A DNA stretch of 64,000 bases from Thamnaconus septentrionalis. Its lineage: Eukaryota; Chordata; Actinopteri; Tetraodontiformes; Monacanthidae. The position numbers and the translations under genes were made by a program. The stretch spans positions 2,661,001-2,725,000 of the forward strand of contig CM020502.1 of the NCBI GenBank assembly GCA_009823395.1, written 5' to 3'. This document shows positions 1-11,727 of the stretch, in pieces. The notes below the pieces were generated by a model. The model did not search any database. It saw only the letters and a list, made by a program, of their open reading frames with translations, and was not told where the DNA came from. Position 1 is the first letter of the stretch. The number at the start of each line of letters is the position of its first letter.

Positions 1-762
1 TCTCTCTCTCTCTCTCTCTCTCTCTCCACGTCTGTCCCGCTCAACCCTGCGCTCCCCCCCACCCCCGCCCACCCAGTCTTTCTCTCTCCTACCGGGGTCA
101 TGCTATCAGAAGGTACCGCTCGCTAGCAGCCCTCGTCTCGGCCAGCTTCGTTTCAGCCGGTCGGCCGGCCGGTCGCTCTCTCTCTCTCTCCCTCTGTCGC
201 TCTCTCTCTTCTCTATCTCGCCCGGGTTGGTTGTTCACTTGAAAATGGGTCATCGCTGACACGTGGCCACACGTAGCGTTGGTGCGGTCCGGACGAGGGG
301 TTACCGGGGGGGGGTTATCGCGGATGCGTCGATCGCGTCGCCCTCAGTAATTATTACGATTTGTAATTGGGAATTTTTTTTCTTTTTATTTTTTCTTTTT
401 ACATTTTTCCGCATTGACGAAACAAAAAAAAGAGGAAAAAGCATCCCCGAAAGGCATCGGCGCTCTGCAGGAACTCCTTGGCGTTTGCTTTTTTGGAAAC
501 TTCCTTTCAGAGAATCGCAACCTGAACATTGAACACGTTTTTGGGGTTTTGTTTTTTTTTTTAAATGTTTTTTTGGGAAGAGGGGACGGGGAATGGGGGT
601 GCATTCAATCCATTCCATCGATGGCGCTCGTTGGGCGCTAAGCTAGCTCGCTTTTCGTCTGAGGGAAGTGATCGGCGCCGACAATACCCCAGTTTTTAGC
701 GCGGCGCCACGCGGCATCGTTTCTATCCAAAATGTTGCTAAGCTAATCATGAAAATGTCACG

Positions 763-797
<35 letters not shown>

Positions 798-1904
798 GAA
801 CAACCTGGGCTCGGTCAGCAGGTAGCGGCGGAGGCGGAGTGACTCATCCCCCCCCCACCTCCTCCCTCCGGATCGGCAAAACCACCACCTACGTTGGAAC
901 GCGGAAAAAAAAAGTGCTCCCCGTCGTGGGCTTCGCCATCGTTGACGCTCCACCAGCCTCACAACCCCCATCCCTCCACCCCCGCACAAGGTGTGTCCAC
1001 ACCCCCCCTTTTTTTTCAAATAGAGAGAGACAGAGAGAGAGAGAGAGCCCCTCGCCCCGCCATGACGCTGTCGGCACGTCAGCGCATGAGGAAAGGGGGG
1101 CGCGTCACTGCCAAGCACCAATCAGATTCCAGGGAGTCTTCCAAAAAAGAAAAAAAAAACGATTTGCGTTCATTTATTTTTTATTTTGTTATTATTATTA
1201 TTATTTTTTTTCATCGGCGCATTTGTCTCGATTCCAGGTGAGGAGCGAATTTTTCACCCAGTCGGGCTTCTCGAAGTGTTGACTGGAAAGGGGTGCGTTT
1301 AGATAGGTGGGTTTTTTTTCATGTTCATTCTCGAAATTTATAAAAAAAAACAAAAACAGTGACAAGTTGGTTTAAGATGGTTCGCACCTTATAAGCCCTG
1401 AGGGAAATATTCAGAGGCGATGATGAAACAAAATTCTGAATTTAAAAAACAAACATATACGTTTTTGTTTTTTTTTATAAAAAGCGCCAATTTTTTACTG
1501 GCAAATCACTTAGCGACTTTTATATTGTAGGTGCACGAAGGTGACTTGACTTATGCCCGACCCCCCCGGTTTTAAAAAAATCAATCTAGAGAAGCAGCGT
1601 TTCACCATTTCACCGAATGTTCCGCCGTCCTACAGGAACGAGCACGGAAACGACACACAAATGAATGAACACGCAACTGCACGGGTGGCTGTCACGGAGC
1701 CCATGCGCACAGGGACACGCACACGGACACACATACACACACACAATCAGTCACTCGGAGACAAACAGCCAGACACATTTGATGCTGTGTTCCCCACAAT
1801 GAGCCCCGGCTCCCTGAGATGAATGGGGTTCCCACGCCTCTCCCAAGGAGTGCAGGGCACAGCCTCCTCCTCCTCCTCCTCCTCCTCCTCCATCTCCTCT
1901 CAGC

Positions 1905-1938
<34 letters not shown>

Positions 1939-2227
1939 TGCATCAAAAATGAACGCTCTTACTAAAACATATATCTTTTTTTTTTTTTTGCATAATTCCG
2001 ACACGCGCATTTAAAGTAACAGCCAGACATATTGAAGTTTTGGATTTTGGATTTTTTTGTGGATCAGCTCATGGCTTGGAGACACTTTATTTTTACTTGC
2101 TGCAGCGTTTTCCATCTGAAGGTTTTTTTCACAGAAAACAGGCCGGGGAAAAAAAGAAACGTTTCACGCTGTTCGATACGAGCCAAATGTTTTCTTGATT
2201 TAGGAAAATGGGTATGAATGGAAGGCA

Positions 2228-2274
<47 letters not shown>

Positions 2275-2387
2275 TGGGGTTGTGTGGGTGTGAGACGCAG
2301 TCATAAGGTTTTTCTTTGCAGGGAGAATTTAAATGAAGCAGGAACAAACGTTTGTGGGAAAATCAGACATTTAATCATACTCAACAC

Positions 2388-2419
<32 letters not shown>

Positions 2420-2742
2420 AGTGAGTGTGTGTGCATTTATGTGTTTCAGCATATTTGCATTTATGTGCAAATTACATGCCTGTATTTGTATACTTTTGTT
2501 TTTTATGCTAATTACAATTTAAGGCATATATTAAATTTTAGTTCTTGTTTTTCCTCAACATTCGGAAAGTTTTAAAAATGGAATTGTTTGTTTTTCTTTA
2601 TTACTATGACTTTATAATTAATTCTAAAAGTCACAGGATATTTTATATATGTCTGTATATATGTGATTAAATATATATATATTTTAATATTTATATATTC
2701 AAGTAATTTAGTGTCCGGAAATTTAAAAGTGCTAACTTTACC

Positions 2743-2814
<72 letters not shown>

Positions 2815-3240
2815 GTTGCTGCTTACAGTTTTATTTAATTTTATGTATTATAATTCAGACCCTTATCATACGTGTATTAATATTACATGTATATTTGATT
2901 CCAACCTATTTGATAATATTTTATTATTTTCACATATAAAAAAATTAGCAAAGTGCCACAGCATAATTACCGTTTCGGTGGCAGCCAGTCATAATATTGG
3001 CCCAGGTCATTTTCTAAATATTTTGGAGTCATGTGACCCTCCGGCCTCAGTGGCCACTCAGCGGTCACACAGTCACCGAGTCTAAATCCAGCTGCGCTGT
3101 TCCGAGCCATGATCACTGCAACATGTGCTGCATCAGCCTTCATCATACACTCAAGCCGAATGGTTCCAGGGGTGCAAAGAGAGGAAGTGCACGTACTTGT
3201 GTAGCTTTGTGTGCAGGTGTAAACGCGTATGCGTTACTTG
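1..3240. other. Non-coding flank, microsatellite-rich
   Basis: I see no supportable gene here. The stretch holds a (TC)n tract at 1-26, CT tracts near 180 and 769-796, a GA tract near 1021-1047, a (CCT)n run at about 1863-1891, a (CA)n run at about 1907-1935 and (GT)n runs at about 2230-2271, 2394-2419 and 2747-2808. Homopolymer T and A runs are common. The open frames are short and low-complexity. It may be upstream sequence or intron of the let-7 host transcript, but nothing in the sequence proves this. Confidence 0.6.
2747..2808. repeat. (TG)n microsatellite
   Basis: An uninterrupted TG run of about 62 bases, one of the longer perfect dinucleotide tracts in the window. Confidence 0.95.
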
Positions 3241-3269
3241 TTTTCTTTTCTTTCCTCTCCCACCCCCAG

Positions 3270-3332
3270 GCTGACCTGCTCGGGGCCGAGGCTCCCGCTT
3301 CCCCTCCCTGCTCGGATCACGACCCCACCCAG
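3270..3332 (+). other. Candidate non-coding exon
   Basis: A 63-base GC-rich segment is bounded by a long pyrimidine tract ending in CCCCCAG (3263-3269) and by a donor-like AG|GTCAGT at 3331-3338. It has the look of an internal exon. It lies 2.6 kb upstream of the let-7a hairpin on the same strand, so an exon of the primary let-7 transcript is plausible. There is no coding similarity I recognise. Chance splice-like signals are common, so this stays tentative. Confidence 0.3.
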
Positions 3333-3661
3333 GTCAGTTGAACCGCAGTCGGCCGCCCGCAACCCCCCCGCCCCCAACACCACCCCAAATGCATTTTTGT
3401 TTGTTTTTTGCGTTTTTGTCTGTACGTTCGGCCCCCTGTGAGCGTCCACCCTCTGGCTGGCCTCCTCCCGCAATGCACAGTGGAGGCAGCCGGTCGATCC
3501 AACGCAGGGTTAAACGGACATTTTAACCACGGAAAACAACAACAAAAAAACAAAACAGCACCGGCCGCCACACTGTGCGTGTCTGTGTCGCTGGAATCAT
3601 CAAGTCGGCGGCGCGGCTTAAAGATAATCTCCTCAAAGTAAATTAGTCAGGGGAAGGGGAG

Positions 3662-3663
<2 letters not shown>

Positions 3664-3724
<61 letters not shown>
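3664..3724. repeat. (GT)n microsatellite
   Basis: A perfect GT run of about 61 bases followed by a poly-G patch. Confidence 0.95.
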
Positions 3725-3725
<1 letters not shown>

Positions 3726-4439
3726 TGGGGGGGTGTCACCAGCCTAAAGGTCAAATGAAGATTAGAGGGGAAACAGTACACGAGGGCACACCGGCTGGCA
3801 CCCGGAACTGCACAAAGGCTTCATTGTCACAGGGGAGCGGCAAGCTCGGCCACATCCTCCACAGCGCAGACTGGGGGAGACCTGACACCTGTTGGCCGCT
3901 TTGGTTAAGTGCAGGCTGGGCCACGAGGCGCAGGCCTCAGCGTAACACAGTCAAAGTTTTATCTTCTCACCTGTGAGAATGCAACCCGCGGGCCGAGGAC
4001 CAGTTTAAGACAAGTTTCATTTCCATCTTTTAAAATTGTTTCCTCTTTTAATTGCCCATTCTTCTTTAATAGCGGCGCAGGTATGCAAACATTTTCAAAA
4101 AGGCTTAAACTGCAAAAACATTTTTTGGAATTATTCCACTTTATAGATGCACACCCAAACTGAACTCTGAACGTATTTATTTGAACAATTCCCCAGGATG
4201 GCGGCTGCAGGAAGCCTCTCCTCCTTCTTGTTTCCACTCTTTTCGCTTCGTGTCAAACTTATTTTTTCACTCGCTTCTTGGAACACTCTCAGCACACACA
4301 CACACGCACATTTTCAATGTGGTAATATTTCTCGAACACATACAGAACGTTTGTCACTTTGAAACATTTTCACCCGAGCGTAATAAAGTTGATTTGTTCA
4401 GGATCGATTTCGCTCCTCGGCACGGAAATACAATCCCGG

Positions 4440-5230
4440 CTAATAACGACTTTAATTTACGGCGTTTTGAGCGTCGTGCGCTCTTTGGGTCGTGCTTTCG
4501 GTTCGGGCTGGGGGTGTAGTGGACTCACCCAGAAAGCCTGGACTCCTGCGGGCAACAGGGCCCGCACTGTGTAAACTCCACACCCTCGGGGACACACGGC
4601 GGCAGCAGTGAGCAAAGAGCCGTCTGTTGCGAACCGCGGCGGCCTCCTCGGACATTAAGTGGCTCCTGTCGAGATTTGTGTGGCATTTATGGGATAGCCG
4701 ACCTGCAATAAAACAGCCACAGAACGCGCGAGGGGCGAAGACACTCACGCGTTCTGTGGCGTTCTTGCTTTCCGGCGAGAGGTGAGAAGACCCCACATCT
4801 TCTCGCCTCTCCGCCGCTTCGGGGTCTGAGGGGAGGTGGTGGTGGTGGTGGGGGTGGAGGGGTGAGGGGGCGGTCGGAAACCGCAGCCTCTCGGCCCCTG
4901 GAAAACAACCACAACCTTTCTCGCTGACCTCTCGGCCAAGCGCGAGCGGACCTAAATTTATGCTCATTTGCGAGCGGGGCTTCCTGCGATGCACAAGCCG
5001 CCTCGTGTCCGCGCTCCCCGCAGGTGTGTTGCCTCGCCGTGGGAGTGTGTCACCCGTCACGCACGCTGCCAAACTATATCATAAATAAAGGCAGAGCGGG
5101 CGGCGCTTCACCCTGGAATAAAGAGCGAAAGGAAGGCTCGCGCCGTCGCTGCTTGTTCTGAGGGCGCAGCTCCGTTCCAGAGGATAAAGAGTGACCTTTT
5201 CTTTTACTCCCCCCCCTCCCTCCCTCACAG
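4440..5230. other. GC- and CpG-rich non-coding stretch
   Basis: This segment has clearly more CpG dinucleotides than its surroundings, especially 4440-5070. Open frames on both strands reflect GC richness and do not resemble known proteins. It could be a CpG island or promoter for the let-7 host transcript. No TATA box or initiator stands out. Confidence 0.35.
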
Positions 5231-5276
5231 CTGGTGGCAGCAGCTCACTCTCTCTCATCTCGTACGTCTCCGCCAG
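5231..5276 (+). other. Candidate non-coding exon
   Basis: A strong pyrimidine tract ends in CTCACAG at 5224-5230, and CCAG|GTGGGA follows at 5273-5282, giving a 46-base exon-like segment about 600 bases upstream of let-7a. It is a possible exon of the let-7 primary transcript. The evidence is splice-signal shape only. Confidence 0.25.
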
Positions 5277-5386
5277 GTGGGAGGAAGGAGGCGCGCCAGG
5301 GGAGATAACCGGGTCGAGAATTGAGCGACACACAGGAAGTATTTTGGCAGCGCTCTGGAATTGTTCCAATCATTACGACTGAAAGT

Positions 5387-5754
5387 GGGCGACACGGCGG
5401 TGCGGTGGTTAGCACTGTAGCCTCACAGCAAGAAGGTTGTGGGTTTGATTCCGGGTCCCTGGAACCTTCCTGTGTGGAGTTTGCATGTTCTCCCCGTGTC
5501 TGCCTGGGTTCTGTTCGGGTTCTCCGGCTTCCTCCCACACTCCAAAAACATGCATGTGAGGTGAATTGGAAACTCTGAATTGTCCGTAGGTGTGCATGTG
5601 AGTGTGAATGGTTGTTTGTCTCTGTGTGGCCCTGCGATGAACTGGCGACTTGTCCAGGGTGTCACCCTGCCCTCGCCCTAAGACAGCTGGGATAGGCTCC
5701 AGCAGACCCCCGTGACCCTGAGCTCAGACAGAAGCGGGTGTTGAGAATGAATGG
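5387..5754 (+). mobile_element. tRNA-derived teleost SINE, near full length
   Basis: The 5' end carries a tRNA-like promoter: an A-box-like TGGTTAGCACTG near 5406 and a B-box-like GGTTTGATTCC near 5441. The body is the conserved segment running from GTTTGCATGTTCTCCCCGTG through TGGCGACTTGTCCAGGGTG to CAGCTGGGATAGGCTCCAGC, and the tail is a short GAATGAATGG repeat. A truncated copy (10224-10505) and a decayed reverse copy (about 14140-14320) in this window share the same body. The element ends only about 130 bases before the let-7a mature sequence. Confidence 0.85.
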
Positions 5755-5879
5755 AAATCTGGAAGTACCGACCAAGAACCACCGACACGCAACGTCAGAA
5801 TTGTTGTCACTATTCCCACCTGTGCCCAGCAAGCAGCGTGACTCGGAGGAGGGGCAGCTGCAGGGAGACAAACGGCCCT

Positions 5880-5965
5880 TTGGGGTGAGGTAGTAGGTTG
5901 TATAGTTTTAGGGTCATTCCCGAGCTGTCAGATGACTATACAACTTACTGTCTTTCCTGGAGCGG
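5880..5965 (+). ncRNA. let-7a: let-7a microRNA hairpin
   Basis: The 22-base 5p arm at 5886-5907 is identical to the let-7a mature sequence, starting TGAGGTAGTAGG and ending GTATAGTT. The 3p arm at about 5936-5956 begins CTATACAA and pairs with it through G-U wobbles near its middle, around a loop of about 28 bases. The mature RNA is loaded into Argonaute and represses growth and stem-cell transcripts in the cytoplasm. The position, just upstream of let-7b and ppara, is that of human let-7a-3. The terminal loop has no GGAG motif. The exact ends of the precursor are approximate. Confidence 0.97.
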
Positions 5966-6380
5966 CTGTGATGGCGGCGGCTCTCGGCACCGGACGACCA
6001 GGAGAGGGCGACGAGGAGCCAGGGATCATTATGTCACTCCAATGTGCCAGAGAGGGTTGAGATTTAAGCTGTCGTACGCAATGTTTTCCTAATGTAGCTC
6101 GCTACATTGTTAGGAAAGCAAAAAAAAAGTTTGTCCAAAGCTTCCAAAGTGTTGTTTTTGTACTTTGCCATACGGTTTTTGTACCATGTCTGCGTTGATT
6201 CACGTTTCTGTATAGCCTTTTATTTTGTCTTGTATTTTTTGTTTTCTTGTTATTTTTTTTGCGGGGGGACTGTCATCTGAATTGGCCTCAGCATCTTCCT
6301 CCGAGTCCCAAAGCGGACCCGGAACCCCCCACCGCCCCCCACCACCACCAGCACCGCGGCCGGGCGACTCATGGTGTTCG

Positions 6381-6472
6381 TACAGGGTGAGGTAGTAGGT
6401 TGTGTGGTTACAGGGTTGTGATTTTGCCCCATCAGGAGATAACTATACAACCTACTGCCTTCCCTGGAGGGC
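6381..6472 (+). ncRNA. let-7b: let-7b microRNA hairpin
   Basis: The 5p arm at 6388-6409 is identical to the let-7b mature sequence (TGAGGTAGTAGG, then TTGTGTGGTT). The 3p arm at 6443-6464 begins CTATACAACC and ends CCTTCCC, as in the vertebrate let-7b passenger strand. It lies 480 bases downstream of the let-7a arm on the same strand, so both are probably cut from one primary transcript. The loop contains GGAG at 6435-6438, the type of motif bound by the LIN28 zinc knuckles, beside the 3p arm. Precursor ends are approximate. Confidence 0.97.
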
Positions 6473-6677
6473 AGCAATACATCACGGGAGCGCACGCCCC
6501 CCGCCGCCCACCTCCTCCACCGGCTAGCCGAGCGAGCGGCTCCCCACGTCCCATTAACAGGGGTGAGTGTCAACACATCAAGCTGTGTCAACTTTGGCTC
6601 CCTGCTCGTCTCGCGCAGTAACGCATGTGTTCGCAACGTTTGTCTCGGAGCGTTTGCTTTAACTCTGCTATTTTTTC

Positions 6678-6683
6678 AATAAA
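6678..6683 (+). terminator. Candidate poly(A) signal of the let-7 host transcript
   Basis: An AATAAA hexamer lies about 215 bases after the let-7b hairpin and is preceded by a T-rich stretch. It could end the let-7 primary transcript. The hexamer alone is weak evidence. Confidence 0.3.
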
Positions 6684-7205
6684 GACCCAACAAGGATCAA
6701 TAACAGTAGTCTCATCATTATTTTTTTCTGTTTCTATATTCTTCACAGCTGAGCTGCAGCATTCATGGGTTAGATTAGAACTTTAAAGGGCTTTTCTTTT
6801 TATACGTATTGACAACTTCAAAATAAAACTCTTGAAGGCCTCAGTAACAAACCAACAAAAGTGTTTGAGTTGTCAGTCCGATGACTAAACGGACAAACGT
6901 TCTCAAAGTAAACCACTTTGATTTGATTTTACCTGATCTCAGCAGACTGTACGATCAGGACTTTGTAGTTCACCTCAGTGGCTTTAAAACTGAAGTTTTG
7001 CAGCTGATTCTTCTTGAAAGGTGATGTGTAGGTCACTCGCCCTCTGCTTCAGTCAACAGTAAAATCCCTCAAGTCTCTGATGGGACAGAATCTCCATGTC
7101 AATACTTTACTGTACACTAATTACTGTACACTACCACTGACGGTGAAGACTCCGTTTGCTTTACTGGAGGGTTCAAACAGAAAGGTGATCAATCTCCTCG
7201 GGGAG

Positions 7206-7219
7206 ACAGTAGGTGGCGC
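7206..7219 (+). promoter_or_regulatory. CTCF-like core motif
   Basis: The bases ACAGTAGGTGGCGC match the CTCF core CCASYAGRKGGCRS at 13 of 14 positions, differing only at the first. It sits between the let-7 cluster and the ppara promoter, forward-oriented. Binding is inferred, not shown. Confidence 0.4.
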
Positions 7220-7845
7220 CAGATATCACGGGTTTTCTTCAGTTATTTGCATAATTTTCTAAGTCCGTCGTAAAAACGCTGTAGAAAGTTCAGCTTTCAA
7301 AAAGCAAGCAAGAAAACAAGGATATAATTGAGTTCTTCTGTGTATTCACATCTCACGTGTCCAGGTTGTATAACACATCAGATTTAGTTGCTTCTACCAC
7401 AGCCAGCATGTATAAGAGATTTCTTTGGCCACCGCAAACTAAGTTTTCTTATATATCGTTTTTGAATACAGCGAAAAACTGTTCGAGACTTTAAAGAAGC
7501 GAATTGATCAGTCTGTTCACCCCTCCGACCCCTGCATTCTGTGGAGTTTGCACATCAAAATATTGCATGACTTGCAGAAAATGCACAAAGGCCGTTACGC
7601 CGTATTACATATGCTGTTGCACAGAAATAATCCTACATAAACGAAGTCCACCCTTTTTCCTAACGTCAGAAGCAATTCTTGAAACAACTGTATTATATAT
7701 ATATATATATATTCATACAATATAACAAGTGTGGGCATTGATTCCGATGTCAGGACGGGCGGTGAGCGAGTCGCTCACTTGCTCCAGAGGTCAGACGATC
7801 AGCTGACCGCGTCATCGCCGCCTTCGCAAAACATTCCGACACGTG

Positions 7846-7846
<1 letters not shown>

Positions 7847-7887
<41 letters not shown>
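7847..7887. repeat. (CA)n microsatellite
   Basis: A perfect CA run of about 41 bases just upstream of the CpG-rich probable ppara 5' region. Confidence 0.95.
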
Positions 7888-7889
<2 letters not shown>

Positions 7890-7899
7890 CGGCGACGTC

Positions 7900-8138
7900 G
7901 GGACGTCCCGAGCCAGCGTGGGACCAGGAGGCGGTCCTGACTGCCCTCCTCCCCGCTTCAACGCTTACATCTCCTTATCTCCATTGGCCGGAGCCATAGG
8001 TGTGTCGGGGGTAGGTGTGCGTGTCACCGTGCGTGCGTCCGTACGTTACTTCCGGTTGGGGGATGTTTCGAGAGCGCGCTGACGGAAGGGAGATCGGTGA
8101 AGCGGTGAAGCGGCGGACTCAGACGTGTGTGTGCGCGC

Positions 8139-8181
<43 letters not shown>

Positions 8182-8315
8182 CGTGTATGCGCTTGTGTGT
8201 ATGTGTGTGTGCGCTTGTTAAGCGTCCCTCCGGGGGCTAAAACGCGTCGCTCCGCTTCATTTCAGCGCCACTGACCGGAGGGCAGGAAACGACGCTCCGG
8301 ATGGCTGTCTCTCAG
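7900..8315 (+). promoter_or_regulatory. ppara: Probable ppara promoter and non-coding first exon
   Basis: This is a CpG-rich stretch with a CCATTGGC (inverted CCAAT) near 7980 and a (CT)n tract at 8140-8178. It ends in a good donor, CTCAG|GTAATC, at 8311-8321. It lies 3.4 kb upstream of the exon that carries the start codon, in the position expected for an untranslated ppara 5' exon. The transcription start and the left edge of the exon cannot be fixed from sequence. It could instead belong to another non-coding transcript. Confidence 0.4.
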
Positions 8316-11300
8316 GTAATCTATGTCTTTTTTTTCTAAAATAAAAATATAAATAAATGAAGAAAAAAATAATCTGAAACGTATGTTCTATATCGTGAAA
8401 GTTGAACGCAAGTTTGAGAGAGTTGTGAAACACAGCGGCGGCGCGGTCGTAGTGTCCGCAGGACCAAAGGCGGATTATCGCGGTGTTTGCTGTCAACGGC
8501 GGGGGTGGGAAGGCAAACACTGGCTTTTTAAAGTTGTGTGAGTGGGGAGGCCGTCGTGCTGCCGAGAGAAACTGGAGCAGCTTATTTGATTGTGACACTT
8601 GAATGAAATATACGTCTTATTGTTGTTTTTGTTTTATGCACTGTACTTTTAGTTGTGGTCACGTGATGAATAAATTTTAACAAACAAACAAACAAACAAA
8701 CAAACAAACAAACAAAAAAGGTGCAGCTCAGGGATCACAGAAGTTTCCTCTTCCCCTTCTGACCTAAAGCTAGCAGCCCCGTGAGTGGAATCCTGGTTCC
8801 TTTGGGGCTTTAAAACACAATGTCCTTTGAGGTGTTGGGGAAATGTGTGCGTCTGGGGTTGGGGGAGCAGGGGTCGTCCACGAGAGAGAAGAGGGGAAAT
8901 AAGTCCGCCTCTGTTAGGCCAAGATGTTGTTGCTGACCTACATTAGATTTAAAAGCCACCCCAGCAACATAGTGCGTAAAAAAGGAAACAGACTCAATAG
9001 AAAGAATACCTTTTTGCAACAAGGTATTTTGAATTGCAAACAATTCGCCTAAAGACGTGAACAATCGACCCAGCTGGCAGCTCTGTGTTTTTTTTGCATG
9101 GAAGGCAGACAGAGTTCAGAGCAACAGCATGGAAGTTTGGTCCCCGCATATTTTCCAGATTTTTAATGACAAGCTTGACCTCAGTGGTCGGAAGTCGCTG
9201 GGCCGCAGCCATCCAGCCAGCAGCCCAGGCTCAGCAGCTGTCCAACACCATTTTTGAAGAGCACAATATGCTTCAGATGAGGCTGACTTGTTTAAACGCC
9301 GCCCCCTATATGAATACGGATAGACAGGAGTGAACAGCGCAGGTCAACCAGTGTCCACGCTCTGAGGCGGTCGTGACTGTGCACTTTACCTACTTCAAAT
9401 AAGTCCCCATTGATTATTTTGTCTGAATTTCTTTTTTTCCAAAGTCCTCAGTGGTCAAAGTTACATTTCCGCTCTCACTGTATTATCTAATATTTGCTCC
9501 TATTTGAGTCAGACTTTGCATCCCCTTGATATGAGAGATAACCTGGCGTGCTTGAATCTGTTGGAAGGTGATTATTTTGGGGAAAAAAGGAAGCTGATTA
9601 GATGGACATTCAGATTTTTTTTTCTTGCCAGTTGGTCGAATTGTTATCACCTGACAGTGGTAGACAAACCATCAGTGCTCTTCAACGTTTTGTGTCTTTG
9701 TATGATGATTTTTTTTTCTTTTGCAACCCGGCAACCAGCAGTGGTAACAGGGTTTTGTCATCACGTATGGGAAGTTGAGTGGATGTGGACTTCTAATGCA
9801 TTTTTGTTCAAACATAGCAGGGTTTTTTTTTCAACGTGATTGAGCCTTTAATCTGTGTGCAAACAGAATTTTAGGTCCAACAACCCTGAGCATTTGGAAG
9901 AAAAAAAAACAATCTCTGGGGTCGGAAAACTTTGCTTAACTGCCCGCGTGTCCACAGTAAACCGTGTTTTGTTTGCTTTTCTTTTGCCCTATTTTTTTTT
10001 TTTTTTTTTGCATCATCCTTTTTTATTTTATGCACCGTCATGTCCAGAAGCGGCACCAGACCAAACTGCAGGCTGAACCTCTCTTAAAAGGACTTTTTTT
10101 GTTTTGTTTTTTACATTTTGCACACAACGATGCACATCCAACCTCCCCACTACATGTGAGATATGATTTTGGCATGATGGCATTGTGGTTTATGAACCTA
10201 TTCAGCTTCATTGTCTGCACACAGGAGTTTGCATGTTCTCCCCGTGTCTGCGTGGGTTCTCTCCGGGTTCTCCGGCTTCCTCCCACACTCCAAAAACATG
10301 CATGTGAGGTCAATTGAACACTCTAAATTGTCCGTAGGTGTGCATGTGAGTGTGAATGGTTGTTTGTCTCTATGTGGCCCTGCGATGAACTGGCGACTTG
10401 TCCAGGGTGTCACCCTGCCTTCGCCCTAAGACAGCTGGGATAGGCTCCAGCAGACCCCCGTGACCCTGAACAGGAATAAGCGGGTATAGAAAATGAATGA
10501 ATGAATGTCTGCACACATGGCGGGGACCCTCCAAGTGCAACACCGTTCACCTAGATTTCAACACTCCTCTTGTGTAACCGGAAAGACGTTAGCCGGGTTT
10601 TTAAAAGTCGGGAGCAAAGACCTCACGACCAACTTAAAAATAAATAAATAAATAATAATAATTTCCAAGGCTGTTGACTGACCCTCAGCTCTCTATGTTT
10701 GATCATAAATCGTTGTGGGAGCCTTGAGGTGAACTGCAGCTTGTACTCTTAGAAAGTCAAAAATTCAGGTTGGAGGTCTCGTTTAAATGGAAATTCCGTC
10801 AACCGATATATTCCTACGATGACATATGTTGATGATCTATCAGTGACCTCCATAGAAATAAAAAAAGAAAATCCACATTTTATGGCCTTTCGCTTGCTTC
10901 ACTTTTCAGAAAATAAGATCGGCTGACCTTTGGATATCAGCCGTTTGTGATGTCACAAAGTTACCAACTCCTCTGTGAGGCCAGTAACAACGCGCCGTGC
11001 CCCTCGGTACAACATCAGTTTTATTTAGCGGGGAGGTTCATGATGCTGTTGAGCTAATTAACCTTGAGAGGCTGCTTGACTGAAAATCTGAAAACCAATA
11101 TATAATATAGGAGCTTTAGATAACAGCGCACTGGATTCTCAGTCCACCGTCCATTCCTCAAACAGCCATATTTCATACCAGTAAGAACTCTTTAAGTCTG
11201 TGACAAGTGGACAGAAAAGGATTCCTTTGTACAAAAAGAATCAGGACTGCCCTGTCGTTCAGAGCTGTCGTTCAAAACACGCCTCTCAAAAATACATTTA

Positions 11301-11727
11301 AAAAAAAAAAAATGGAATTAACATTGAAGTTAGCTGAATAACGTATGTGTGAATAAAAATGTCTAGGATTCGCAGGGAGCCGCTGAGCTGCAGCGACCTT
11401 CTCCTTTTTTCTCTGTTTTGCCATTTTGACACATTTCCTGGCGTTCAACAAACACGTAAATGCGTGTTTCCCCCACCTCTGGCAGACAGCGATCCTACCT
11501 TTCGCATTCTTCCAGAGGTGTGTCACCGTCTGACATTCGTGCTCGACAGGTGTGACACGCCGCGCATGTCTCTGACTCAATCCTCAAGACCAATAAAAGA
11601 AGAAGTCCCAAGCCTTACTGTAGCTGGACTTTTTTTAAAAAAAAAAAAAGTTTTCTCACTAATCATCTGATTATCGCCATCGCTTTTGCTCATCCAAACC
11701 TCTCGCCCTCCCTCTTCATCGCCGCAG
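8316..11727 (+). other. ppara: Probable first intron of ppara
   Basis: It runs from the donor at 8316 to the acceptor before 11728. I see no coding exon inside. It contains a (CAAA)n run at 8681-8716, several poly-T runs (for example near 9996) and a truncated SINE at 10224-10505. Further untranslated exons may be hidden here. Confidence 0.45.
10224..10505 (+). mobile_element. 5'-truncated SINE with target-site duplication
   Basis: This is the same family as the copy at 5387-5754, but it starts at the GGAGTTTGCATG segment and so lacks the tRNA-like head. It ends in a GAATGAATGAA tail. The 12 bases TGTCTGCACACA occur directly before it (10212-10223) and again after it (10506-10517, overlapping the last tail bases), a clear target-site duplication from retroposition. 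Confidence 0.9.

Larger units (their letters stand above)
6684..7930. other. Non-coding spacer between let-7 cluster and ppara promoter
   Basis: No gene is seen. It contains an (AT)n run near 7687-7713, a (CA)n run at 7847-7887, and a CTCF-like motif at 7206-7219. The composition is AT-rich until about 7740 and then becomes GC-rich toward the probable ppara promoter. Confidence 0.6.
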
